DNA from: [Limnothrix rosea] IAM M-220
Lineage (GTDB): Bacteria; Cyanobacteriota; Cyanobacteriia; Cyanobacteriales; MRBY01
Assembly: GCF_001904615.1 (NCBI RefSeq)
Contig: NZ_MRBY01000003.1
Span: 1-64,000, forward strand
Direction of reading: 5' to 3'
DNA length: 64,000 bases
The notes beneath the pieces are model-generated. The model made no database searches. It worked only from the letters and a program-made list of their open reading frames with translations, and was not told where the DNA came from. Of the stretch, positions 8,555 through 16,254 are shown one piece after another (position 1 is the first letter of the stretch; every line of letters begins with the position of its first letter). The translations under genes were made by a program, and so were the position numbers.

Positions 8555-8750
8555 ACGTCAGTTCGGGTTAAGGAGTTATCTGAATACCTTGAAGACACGG
8601 GGACATTGGGATCGGGAGACACGGAGAGGGGGAGACACGGAACATCAACGGACATCCACATTAAAATTGTTTGAATGAAAAATCGCCCCATCCCTGGCTC
8701 TCCTTTTCGCCGCGTCATCATTCCAGACCATGCTTAAACCGAACTCAGGT
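8555..8750. mobile_element. MITE subfamily A, copy 1
   Basis: This 196-bp element is nearly identical to 27464-27659. Imperfect terminal inverted repeats (ACGTCAGTTCGGGTTAAG and CTTAAACCGAACTCAGGT) are flanked by similar but imperfect repeats (CTAACCC / CTAAACC). The interior has GACACGGGGAC / GGGAGACACGGAGAG motifs and a CGCCGCGTC near the right end, but no coding frame. It lies just downstream of the MDR gene. Confidence 0.85.
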
Positions 8751-8767
8751 TCTAAACCATCGGCTGC

Positions 8768-9544
8768 CTAAAATTTCATTTCAAGGTTGAACGACAATAC
8801 TGCGTCAGGCGCATCTTCACTCAGTCCGAATAGCAACGCGACTCTAGGTTCAAGCACACGATCTTTACCAAGGCTAGTTTCAAAGTAAGCCGCAGGGCCA
8901 ATAAAGTGAGATTGCTCTTCGGTACCGCCGAAAAATTCTTCCAATTCGCCATAGGCTTCGATGCCCAACGAAACAGATTCACTGACAGGAGTAGAAGCGC
9001 CGAAAGCGTAAGCCAAGCCTGCGTCTTCATCTTCGAAAGGAATCTCAACGATGAGATTACCAATCAGGTTAACGTCGCCAACGGTGACTTCTCCGATCGG
9101 GCCAATTTCAAGGGCACCTTTATCAATACCACCTTCATTGGGGATTTCAAGCCCGGCAAAAAGACCAAAAGCACTGCCATGTCCGTGACCGTCATGATCC
9201 TCGTCATCATCATGACCATGCTCTTCTTCACCTGATGTAAATAGAAACACGTTCGTGAACTCAATGCCTTCAACTTCTAGGTTGCCGCCTTCGATATCTG
9301 CTAGCTCAATCGCGAAAGTCGGTTTCCAGAAATCAGTAACGCCATAGCCAAGAGCAAACTCAAAAGCTGCCGCTTCTTCTCCATCTTCGACCTCGCTAAG
9401 GGTAACGCCTGAAAGGGCTTCAAGTTTGAACTTGCCTTTGTCTACATCGGGGTGAATGATTTCAAAGACTTGTGCCTGTGCGGAAGTAGCCTGGAATGCC
9501 CATAGGAACAGACCCGGCAAAAATATTTTTTTTAGTGACACCAT
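8768..9544 (-). CDS. His-rich outer-membrane beta-barrel protein, putative metal-related
   Basis: This is a 258-aa secreted protein. A signal peptide (about 1-24, ending AQAQ) is followed by alternating short beta-strands typical of a small outer-membrane barrel, and the protein ends in FNLEMKF with a terminal aromatic. Near residues 107-123 it carries an acidic, His-rich loop (EEEHGHDDDEDHDGHGHG) suited to binding divalent metal. A Fur/Zur-like box lies about 70 bp upstream (9616-9634). I do not recognise a named family. Control by iron or zinc and a role in metal passage across the outer membrane are inferred from the loop, the box and the neighbouring metal genes. Confidence 0.7.
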   Translation of the reverse strand: MVSLKKIFLPGLFLWAFQATSAQAQVFEIIHPDVDKGKFKLEALSGVTLSEVEDGEEAAAFEFALGYGVTDFWKPTFAIELADIEGGNLEVEGIEFTNVFLFTSGEEEHGHDDDEDHDGHGHGSAFGLFAGLEIPNEGGIDKGALEIGPIGEVTVGDVNLIGNLIVEIPFEDEDAGLAYAFGASTPVSESVSLGIEAYGELEEFFGGTEEQSHFIGPAAYFETSLGKDRVLEPRVALLFGLSEDAPDAVLSFNLEMKF

Positions 9545-9615
9545 TATTGAAAGACTCCAAGGATTAGAAAAACAGATCGGATAAAGACAGGCCCATAGAG
9601 TGTATTAACTCTAAG

Positions 9616-9634
9616 AATGATAATCATAATCATT
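9616..9634 (-). promoter_or_regulatory. Fur/Zur-like operator
   Basis: The 19-mer AATGATAATCATAATCATT is a near-palindrome that strongly resembles the Fur-family consensus of repeated GATAAT units. It lies upstream of the His-rich outer-membrane protein gene. Which family member binds it (Fur for iron or Zur for zinc) cannot be decided from sequence alone. Confidence 0.65.
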
Positions 9635-9736
9635 TTTGCTTGGTTGTCAATTCACCATTGGCAAATTAAGAGGAGGCAAATCTCTGGAGGCAAGACAGAC
9701 TGGCGAATATCGCCATATTGATAAAAAATGACAATG

Positions 9737-9772
9737 CGGAGGTCACACCCCTGCAGTGACGGGTGACCTGCT
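9737..9772. other. Intergenic hairpin
   Basis: An inverted repeat (AGGTCACACCC ... GGGTGACCT) lies in the 435-bp gap between the His-rich protein gene and the porin gene. It has no T-run on either side, so it is not a normal terminator. Its role is unknown. Confidence 0.4.
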
Positions 9773-9889
9773 TGGAATGCAGTAATGACAAATGACAACG
9801 GCACGTCTAATAGTGCACATGAGTAGGCTGAGGGCGATCGCCACCGACTTCACCGCAGGCAAAACTTCTCTGGATATCGCCCAAAAAAG

Positions 9890-9920
9890 AAAAAAGTGGC
9901 TAGTGTAAAACACCAACCAC
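9890..9920 (-). terminator. Terminator of the porin gene
   Basis: On the minus strand a stem with two mismatches (GTGGTTGGTG / CACTAGCCAC) is followed by TTTTTTC, about 60 bp past the porin stop codon. Confidence 0.7.
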
Positions 9921-9979
9921 CTTATCGAGAGTGAGGAAACAACTTAAAGTAAAAAACGTGTGAAGAGAATCGACGTTTC

Positions 9980-11548
9980 TTAGAAACTAAATAGAGTACG
10001 AATCGTACCGACAACAACGCTGTCATTGCTGTCATCGTGGTTTGGAGAAGTTAACCAAACAAGACCGGGCGTAATGGAAATGTTGTCGTTGATGGGGTAC
10101 TGATAGAAGGCTTCGATGTGAAGTGAAGTATCAGGATCTTCAATCGAAGCACCGTTGAATGTGATGTTGGAGTCCGTGACGCGAGGCTCCATACCAACGA
10201 TCAATCCACCGAGGGCACCATCTTTGCCGAGGTCTGGTAACGCCACAGTGGCTGCCCAGTTCCAAACTTCCGCAGAACCATCCGTTACCGCCGCTGTGCC
10301 ATCAACAGTCTCGATGTCGCTGTAGCCAACCCAGCCGCCGAGGACAAATTTATCGGAAATAGACCAAGATGCCTGAACACCAAAGGAGTTTGCTGTGGTG
10401 TCGACAGTATTGCCAGTTAATTCACGGAGATTTGAGTTGTTGCTACCAGTACCGGTATCGCTGAGGTTGTAGCTGTTGACATAGGTCAACCCTAGCTCGA
10501 AGCGATCGCTCGGTGTGAAGTGAAGCTGGGCTAATGCGCCATAAGCGCCGTTAAATAAACCATTACCGCCAGAAGGATCATTGGCATCGGGAGCCATGTA
10601 GCCAACGCCCAGATTTACTTTGTCGCTGAAGGAGTAGTTGAGGCCAATACCTTTATCTTCGATGAGGTAATAGATTGGGTTTCTCGTACCAAAGGCAGTA
10701 ATCGAACCTTCGTTACCATCGCCATCGAGGAAGGGATTAACTGTACTTGCAAAATCATCAGACGCACCAGCATTGGCGGCGATCGCCACCTCTAGTTTGT
10801 CGCCGATGGGAAAGGCATAGACTAAAGCATCAACTTCGACATCATTACCATTGTCGCCAGCAAAGCCCAAGGTTCCTTCATTGGTTCCAATGTCGGGAGA
10901 GTTTAGATTTTCAGCAAGCAAACGTACACGAAGATTGTCTTCGCCAGTGAAGCTTGTGTCCAGGTTCAAACGGACACGATTACCGAAGGTGACTTGATCA
11001 TCGTCTGCTGCACCGCCTGTTCCGGCGATCGCCGCAAAAATAACTTTCCCTTCCAGTTTTGTTGTGGTGGAAAATTGGTGATCTTCGAGAAATTCAACGC
11101 GACCCTCAAGATCATCGACACGAGCACCAAGGGTTGCCAGCTCTGCTTCAAATTCTTGAACAAGTGCGCGAAGACGAGTGATATCTGCTGCATCAACGTC
11201 AGTGCCGCCACCCACAATCAAACGCTCAATTTGCTGCAGACAAGCGTTTAGGCCTGCTGCAAACTCGTAACGGCTGAGGGGACGGTTGCCGCGAAAAGTA
11301 CCATCGGGATAACCGACAATGCAGTTATATTTTTCGACGAGATTACGCAGTGCATCAAATGCCCAGTCGCTGGGTGCAACATCCCGCAGTTGGAAAACGC
11401 TGTTGACCTGACCAAGGTCGCCGCTACTTTGGGTCAATAGATCATCCTGCATAGACAAATAGTCTGTCTCAAGGGCGATCGCCTCAGAAAGAGAGCCGCC
11501 AACCAAGGCGATTGTCATCGCTGTCGTGACTCTAAATAGACTTTTCAT
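9980..11548 (-). CDS. Iron-uptake-type porin (SLH + OprB domains)
   Basis: This 522-aa cyanobacterial porin is related to the SomA/SomB type. It has a signal peptide (MKSLFRV... ending EAIA), an SLH domain near 50-110 (DVAPSDWAFDALRNLVEKYN and YPDGTFRGNRPLSRYEFA) that binds the peptidoglycan-linked polymer, a coiled coil near 125-160, and an OprB-like beta-barrel to the C-terminal FSF. The start is the ATG with AGGAG 8 nt upstream; longer starts lack a ribosome binding site. Such porins carry inorganic ions and are called iron-uptake porins in this phylum. The iron-related neighbours agree with that. Confidence 0.88.
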   Translation of the reverse strand: MKSLFRVTTAMTIALVGGSLSEAIALETDYLSMQDDLLTQSSGDLGQVNSVFQLRDVAPSDWAFDALRNLVEKYNCIVGYPDGTFRGNRPLSRYEFAAGLNACLQQIERLIVGGGTDVDAADITRLRALVQEFEAELATLGARVDDLEGRVEFLEDHQFSTTTKLEGKVIFAAIAGTGGAADDDQVTFGNRVRLNLDTSFTGEDNLRVRLLAENLNSPDIGTNEGTLGFAGDNGNDVEVDALVYAFPIGDKLEVAIAANAGASDDFASTVNPFLDGDGNEGSITAFGTRNPIYYLIEDKGIGLNYSFSDKVNLGVGYMAPDANDPSGGNGLFNGAYGALAQLHFTPSDRFELGLTYVNSYNLSDTGTGSNNSNLRELTGNTVDTTANSFGVQASWSISDKFVLGGWVGYSDIETVDGTAAVTDGSAEVWNWAATVALPDLGKDGALGGLIVGMEPRVTDSNITFNGASIEDPDTSLHIEAFYQYPINDNISITPGLVWLTSPNHDDSNDSVVVGTIRTLFSF

Positions 11549-11784
11549 GAAAAACTCCTTACACACAAAATGTCTGGTCGTCCAAACCTCCAAGTGACTC
11601 ACATACACACGGCTGCACTTTGGATGACAGACTAAAAACAGGAAAAATGGATCACATCAACTGCAAATAATTGGCAATTAAGTCAAAGTCAAGATTACGA
11701 AAAAATCCTCCCAGTGTCAACTTTATTGAGAAACTTTAGATATAAAGCCGTTCATTTATGATGGAGCGAAGTTGTCTAAAGCTG

Positions 11785-11810
11785 AAAAAAGATAAGTCTA
11801 AAAGGCTTAT
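11785..11810 (-). terminator. Terminator overlapping the stop codon of the PKHD hydroxylase gene
   Basis: The minus strand has the stem ATAAGCC / AGACTTAT followed by CTTTTTT. The stop codon TAA lies inside the left arm, so the terminator starts within the coding sequence. Confidence 0.6.
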
Positions 11811-12466
11811 TCTGACCACATTCTCGTAAGATTTGCGACGCTTTTAGAGAGCAGGTCAAATTCATTGGTTTTGCCAGATTGCGCGAAAAGACTACGGCGT
11901 GTCACTTCAAGGTCAAATAAAATTTCGCGGTGTTGAGGATCGCGAATATAGCTCTGAATCCAGCCGACAGCCACTAGGCGCATCCCTGAAGTGACTGGAT
12001 TAACGCGATGCAAGCTTGTCGAAGGATAGGCGATCACATTCCCCGCAGGGAGTTTATAGCCCTGTTCTGCATCGGCACTTTCGATGACTAATTCACCACC
12101 TTCATACTCGTCGGGTTCGTTAAGAAATAGCGTAAAGGAGACATCAGAGCGCATGCCTCCCATCAGGGCATTATCGGTGTGGCGACCGTAGGACATCCCT
12201 GTGTCGTAGCGACTAAACAGCAGGGTATGAATGCTTTTTGGACGAATTCCAGATTGCACGAGGGGATGGTCGTTTAAGGCTTTTTTGACTTGCCGTTTGA
12301 GACTATCTGCTTGTGGAGTTTTAGAGATAAGCTGCTGATTGTTTTTAACAAGTTTGGCATGCCAACCCGCCGTTAATTTACCATCTATAAACTCCGCTGA
12401 CTCCAGCACTGTGAGGATATCAGCGATTTCTTCTGGGGTTAAAACCTGAGGGATGGCAAACAGCAT
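11807..12466 (-). CDS. Fe(II)/2-oxoglutarate dioxygenase, PKHD-type hydroxylase
   Basis: This is a 219-aa member of the PiuC/YbiX family. The 2-His-1-carboxylate facial triad is visible as HTD in YGRHTDNALMG (near 98-100) and the distal His in YPSTSLHRVNPV (near 160). The following RLVAVGW supplies the 2-oxoglutarate arginine. GGELVIESAD and LPAGNVIAYPS are typical of the family. Members often lie beside outer-membrane iron transporters, and the porin and Bfd neighbours fit this. The start at MLFAIPQVLTPEE matches family members; a TTG 48 bp upstream is less likely. Confidence 0.92.
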   Translation of the reverse strand: MLFAIPQVLTPEEIADILTVLESAEFIDGKLTAGWHAKLVKNNQQLISKTPQADSLKRQVKKALNDHPLVQSGIRPKSIHTLLFSRYDTGMSYGRHTDNALMGGMRSDVSFTLFLNEPDEYEGGELVIESADAEQGYKLPAGNVIAYPSTSLHRVNPVTSGMRLVAVGWIQSYIRDPQHREILFDLEVTRRSLFAQSGKTNEFDLLSKSVANLTRMWSE

Positions 12467-12558
12467 GGGTGGGTAAGAAATACAAAAAAAGGCGATCGCC
12501 TTGGGGATCACCAAAACGATCTAACCTTAAATTTAGTGGAGATGAAACCGTCGAATCT

Positions 12559-13380
12559 TTAAAGATTCGATTCGATCTCAACAATTAAATTCAAAACTTC
12601 TTGGGGTGTCTTGACTGGCGTTTCGGGAGGCATTGGTGCAGGCCAAGCTGTTTTTAAATCGGTAAACGCTGTGGCGATCGCTGCACTTGCGTCTGCGTCT
12701 AAATCACCAGCAACTTTCTCAAATAACATTTCGCCATACATGACAAAACCACGAGAATCTTGGTACTCGACTGCTTCAACGAATACGCCATCGGCAATGG
12801 ATGCCGCATATTCTTCCCCAGCTACCACCAGTAAATTTTTCACCACATCCATCACAAACTCAGGCTCTCCAAGGTATTCATCACCCAGTTGGGCGATCGC
12901 CCCATCCACCGCAGCAATAGAAGCATCCAAACTAGTCACCAGTTCAGGAGATTCGGGCGAAGTTTTGACAATGTCATGGGCAGCATTCAAAGTATCTTTA
13001 AAATCCTCAACACCCCGTTCCGGCAACTCATCTTCGATATCACCATAAATTTCCTCGACAGGATGACCAATGTGAGGTTCAGATTGCTCAAATTCACCTG
13101 CCGCGACAAGCTCTTCAGCAACCATGAGGTGACCTTTCATCAAGCCTAGAGCCGTCATATAGTCGATATCAGGGTTCCCACTAGCCGCACCTTCACCGCC
13201 CTCGCCGCCTTCGCCACCATGGCTATGCCCAGACTGATCCTTTTCTTTTACTTCTTCCGTTGTTGCAGCTTCATCACCCTCTGCACCCCCACTAACTTCA
13301 GGAGTCGGAGTACCACAGGCACCAAGGCTGGCCGCTAGCCCTAAGGCAAGAAACATCTCAACAGGTTTAATGGGTTTCAT
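12559..13380 (-). CDS. Periplasmic lipoprotein with His/Gly-rich linker, unknown function
   Basis: This 273-aa protein begins with a lipoprotein signal peptide (MKPIKPVEMFLALGLAASLGAC; the lipobox cysteine lies near residue 22). A low-complexity linker includes SGHSHGGEGGEGGEG and is followed by a mostly helical domain of about 200 residues. The helical part has conserved-looking polar motifs such as KGHLMVAEEL, EPHIGHPVEEIYGDIEDEL and YQDSRGFVMYGE, with His, Glu and Asp placed as possible metal ligands. I do not recognise the family. It lies head-to-tail downstream of the multicopper oxidase (177 bp gap). A role as an anchored metal carrier or oxidase partner is inferred. Confidence 0.7.
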   Translation of the reverse strand: MKPIKPVEMFLALGLAASLGACGTPTPEVSGGAEGDEAATTEEVKEKDQSGHSHGGEGGEGGEGAASGNPDIDYMTALGLMKGHLMVAEELVAAGEFEQSEPHIGHPVEEIYGDIEDELPERGVEDFKDTLNAAHDIVKTSPESPELVTSLDASIAAVDGAIAQLGDEYLGEPEFVMDVVKNLLVVAGEEYAASIADGVFVEAVEYQDSRGFVMYGEMLFEKVAGDLDADASAAIATAFTDLKTAWPAPMPPETPVKTPQEVLNLIVEIESNL

Positions 13381-13557
13381 AAAATTAATCAAAATAATTT
13401 GCAATAAGAGAATAAAAGCCAAGGCTAATTTTAATATTATTAATTGTCAATAATTGACTGGCTAGACAGCTCCTCAAATATTTGTTGTTCAGTGTTTTTT
13501 CAGTGGGTGGTATGAGCTAGCGCGTCACGGTAAAAAAATGTGAATTGAGTCAGATTT

Positions 13558-14586
13558 TTAAGCTTCTGATGGAGAGAGCACATCAAAAAAGCCCATGCAA
13601 CCATGTTCGGCAATGTAGTCTTGGTGGGGATGAAACATATATTTGCCAGTGAAGGGGTAGGCAAATTCGAGAATGTGGCGTTCTGCAGTTCCCATTGTCA
13701 CCACATCGCTTTCCTCATTGGGAGTTAATGTGCGGCCTGTGCGATAAAGCTGGAAAAAGTTGGCGTGTATATGGAACGTTACTGCCACATCAAATTCGAT
13801 CATATTCAGGATGTATAAGCGCACCAATTGATTTTGGACAATCGGAATTGGGCGATCGCGGAAAACATTAGGAATGCCATTGAAGGCATAGAGCTCATTT
13901 TTTTCGTCATTGTTAATGTCATAGCCTCCCATCACAAGAACCATTTCATCGGCGGGCGGGCGACCTTCTGGCGGATCAATAATGAACATCCCAAATAGGC
14001 CTTTACCAATATGGCGTGTCACTGGTGCAACATGGCAGTGGTAGAGATGAACACCATAGGGCATCGCATCAAATTCGTAAACCATTGTTTTCCCGTGGCG
14101 AACTGGTTTGACACCGTCCATTTCTTCTGGATGAGTCCCATGGAAATGGAGTGTATGGGAATGTCCGTCTGCATTGTGAAAAATAATGCGGAGGCGATCG
14201 CCTTCCGTGGCTCTGAGGGTGGGGCCGGGGACGCGGCGGTTAATATTCCAACTTATATACTTAATAGCTGCATTAAGGTTAATCTCGGTGCTATTCGCTT
14301 CAAGATGATACACACGTATCTTGCGGCCCTCTTCTTCAATTACCTCACCATAATTAAAATCACGAAGAACCTGCATCGGGTCAAAACCATTTTGCTCGAT
14401 GCTTTGTCGATCAAGCTCCACCGGAGGAATTTGTGCGGCATTGGCTTTTAGCGGTTGAGCCCAGAAGTTTCGATAGGCAGCGGCGGCGATCGCACTAACC
14501 CCAAATCCCGCTAATCCCCCGAGAAAGAAATGGCGGCGATCTAACTGTCCCGAAAAAAAATTCCTAGGAAATTTGGACATATACAT
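13558..14586 (-). CDS. Multicopper oxidase (two-cupredoxin type), exported
   Basis: This protein of about 342 aa begins with an RR-containing signal (DRRHFF followed by a hydrophobic stretch), which suggests Tat export in folded, copper-loaded form. Two cupredoxin domains carry the copper-ligand motifs: HTLHFHG near 145, HLYHCH near 180, HIHANFFQL near 265-275, and the C-terminal FHPHQDYIAEHGCMGFF. Likely substrates are Fe(II), Mn(II) or phenolics. The local context (Bfd, bacterioferritins, porin, mntCAB) favours a ferroxidase or manganese-oxidase role, which is inference. The start lies among MLLMYMSK; the ATG at 14586 or 14580 is equally possible. Confidence 0.88.
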   Translation of the reverse strand: MYMSKFPRNFFSGQLDRRHFFLGGLAGFGVSAIAAAAYRNFWAQPLKANAAQIPPVELDRQSIEQNGFDPMQVLRDFNYGEVIEEEGRKIRVYHLEANSTEINLNAAIKYISWNINRRVPGPTLRATEGDRLRIIFHNADGHSHTLHFHGTHPEEMDGVKPVRHGKTMVYEFDAMPYGVHLYHCHVAPVTRHIGKGLFGMFIIDPPEGRPPADEMVLVMGGYDINNDEKNELYAFNGIPNVFRDRPIPIVQNQLVRLYILNMIEFDVAVTFHIHANFFQLYRTGRTLTPNEESDVVTMGTAERHILEFAYPFTGKYMFHPHQDYIAEHGCMGFFDVLSPSEA

Positions 14587-14740
14587 CAAAAGCAAATTAT
14601 GAAACCGAAATGCTCCTCTCGAATAAGTCTTTGATAGTTTTATTTTTTTCTTCTATCTGGTTACTTTCTCGAACCAAAAAATGTTCATTTGTAAAAAAGA
14701 ATTATTTGTAATGAGAAGGCTTCTAGCTAGTCAAACAATA

Positions 14741-14755
14741 ATTTGATAATGATTC
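14741..14755 (-). promoter_or_regulatory. Candidate Fur half-site upstream of the multicopper oxidase
   Basis: The minus-strand segment AATCATTATC matches half of the Fur consensus exactly and is followed by AAATTATT. It lies in the 169-bp gap between bfd and the oxidase gene. The site is weaker than the one at 9616-9634. Confidence 0.35.
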
Positions 14756-14959
14756 CTAAGACATTCCGTTCGAACAGGAACCTGTAGACGCACTATTATT
14801 ACCGAGCGTTTCTAGAAGTTCACAGGCATAGGCCATGCAAGTGCCGCAGTCGGCTCCTACTCCTATCGTTGCTGTTAGCTCTTGGGGAGAACAGTTTTGC
14901 TGGGATACTGTTTGACGAATTTGCTTTTCGGTAATTCCACGGCAAATACAAACGTACAT
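14756..14959 (-). CDS. bfd: Bacterioferritin-associated ferredoxin
   Basis: Bfd is a small [2Fe-2S] protein that reduces the bacterioferritin core through haem and so releases stored iron. The 67 aa contain the four-cysteine pattern MYVCICRGIT (C4, C6) and GADCGTCMAYA (C-x2-C near 38-41). A basic face for bacterioferritin docking is plausible in ITEKQIR. The tail has extra Ser/Cys (STGSCSNGMS) beyond the core. It is transcribed away from the two bacterioferritin genes, which begin 219 bp on the other side, so one intergenic region could coordinate storage and release. Confidence 0.93.
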   Translation of the reverse strand: MYVCICRGITEKQIRQTVSQQNCSPQELTATIGVGADCGTCMAYACELLETLGNNSASTGSCSNGMS

Positions 14960-15177
14960 GGCAACCTCATGTAAAAAAAACTTGGTTTTTAATTGCTACT
15001 ACTATGATCTATTTTTTCGTTTATTGCAAGTAATTTTCATTAACTTTTAAGGGACTACGGAAAATTCAATTTTTGTGACTTCTTTGGAATGCTTATGGAT
15101 CTTGCTGTAGTAATCTATATATAGTGAGGGGTTACGGATTAGTGAATCCCTAATGACTAGAAAATAGGCTAAATGTA

Positions 15178-15642
15178 ATGCAAGGAAAATCTGCCATTAA
15201 TGTGCAACTTAATGCTGTACTAAAATCACAACTAACAGCGATTAACCAGTTCTTTCTTCACGCGAGAATGGCCAAGAACTGGGGTCTAGAAAAGCTCAAC
15301 GGGCAGGAATATAAATATTCAATTAAGGCAATGAAGCAGGCCGATGTCTTAATTGAGCGAATTCTGTTTTTTGGTGGCTTGCCAAATCTCCAGAGTTTGG
15401 GTCGCTTGATGATCGGTGAAGATGTCCCAGAAGTGCTCAGTAATGAGTTGGCGACGGCTCAGACAATCCGTACTGAGTTGGCTGCTGTGATTCAATTTTG
15501 CGAGCAGGAGCAGGATTATGTCAGCCGCGACCTACTGTCAGAAATCTTAGAGGAAACAGAGGAGCAAATTGACTGGTTTGAGACGCAGCAATGGCTCATT
15601 GAAAATTCTGGTTTGCAAAATTATTTGCAATCTATGGTTTAG
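15178..15642 (+). CDS. bfr: Bacterioferritin, haem-binding subunit lacking ferroxidase ligands
   Basis: This 154-aa four-helix subunit aligns along its full length with bacterioferritin (AINQFFLHARMAKNWGLEKLN). The haem-ligand Met52 is kept in IKAMKQAD. The di-iron centre is lost: the E18, E51, H54, E94 and H130 positions read Q, A, Q, A and Q. This matches the split bacterioferritins known from cyanobacteria, where one subunit type brings haem and the other brings the ferroxidase site. The partner gene follows 43 bp downstream and the two are probably co-transcribed. Confidence 0.92.
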   Translation: MQGKSAINVQLNAVLKSQLTAINQFFLHARMAKNWGLEKLNGQEYKYSIKAMKQADVLIERILFFGGLPNLQSLGRLMIGEDVPEVLSNELATAQTIRTELAAVIQFCEQEQDYVSRDLLSEILEETEEQIDWFETQQWLIENSGLQNYLQSMV

Positions 15643-15685
15643 TTCTGTGTCGAAGTAACGTATTTATTATTTTTAGAAGAAACAA

Positions 15686-16153
15686 ATGAAAGGTAATCAA
15701 AAAGTCCTAGAACAATTACATAAGCTTTTGCGTAATGAGCTTGGTGCTAGAGATCAGTATTTTACGCATTCGCGCATGTTTCAAGATTGGGGCTTGAATA
15801 AGCTCTATGAGCGGATTGACCATGAGATGCAGGATGAAACTGCCCATGCGGCACTGTTGATTGAACGGATTCTTTTTTTGGAAGATACGCCGGATCTTTC
15901 TAGTCAGCCGGGCTTGAATATTGGTAAGACTGTGCCTGAGATGCTTCAAAATGACCTTGATTATGAATATAAGGTGGTGGCAGATCTCAAGGAGGCGATC
16001 GCCGTGTGTGAGACGGAGCAGGATTATCAAACGAGAGAAATTTTGTTACCGATTTTGACGGATACAGAGCAAGACCATGCTTACTGGCTGGAGCAGCAAC
16101 TAGGTCTGATCGAAAAGATTGGCCTACAAAACTATCTGCAATCGCAAATGTAA
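15686..16153 (+). CDS. bfr: Bacterioferritin, ferroxidase subunit lacking the haem ligand
   Basis: This 155-aa subunit keeps the di-iron ligands: E18 in RNELGARD, E51 and H54 in DETAHAAL, E94 in DLDYEYKV, and the ExxH pair in TEQDHAYW. The haem methionine at position 52 is replaced by Thr. It should oxidise Fe(II) and lead iron into the mixed 24-mer with the haem-binding partner upstream. Both subunits end in the shared GLQNYLQS motif. A terminator follows at 16175-16216. Confidence 0.93.
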   Translation: MKGNQKVLEQLHKLLRNELGARDQYFTHSRMFQDWGLNKLYERIDHEMQDETAHAALLIERILFLEDTPDLSSQPGLNIGKTVPEMLQNDLDYEYKVVADLKEAIAVCETEQDYQTREILLPILTDTEQDHAYWLEQQLGLIEKIGLQNYLQSQM

Positions 16154-16174
16154 AGGCTTGCATGGTGACGACTG

Positions 16175-16216
16175 TTTAGGGATTGGGTTTGCTGGCTCAG
16201 TCCCTAAATATTTTTT
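16175..16216 (+). terminator. Terminator of the bacterioferritin pair
   Basis: An 8-bp perfect stem TTTAGGGA / TCCCTAAA with an 18-nt loop is followed by TATTTTTT. It lies just past the second bacterioferritin gene. Confidence 0.75.
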
Positions 16217-16254
16217 ATATGATTGTTTATTGGTTGTTTGCCCTTGAGCCCTGT

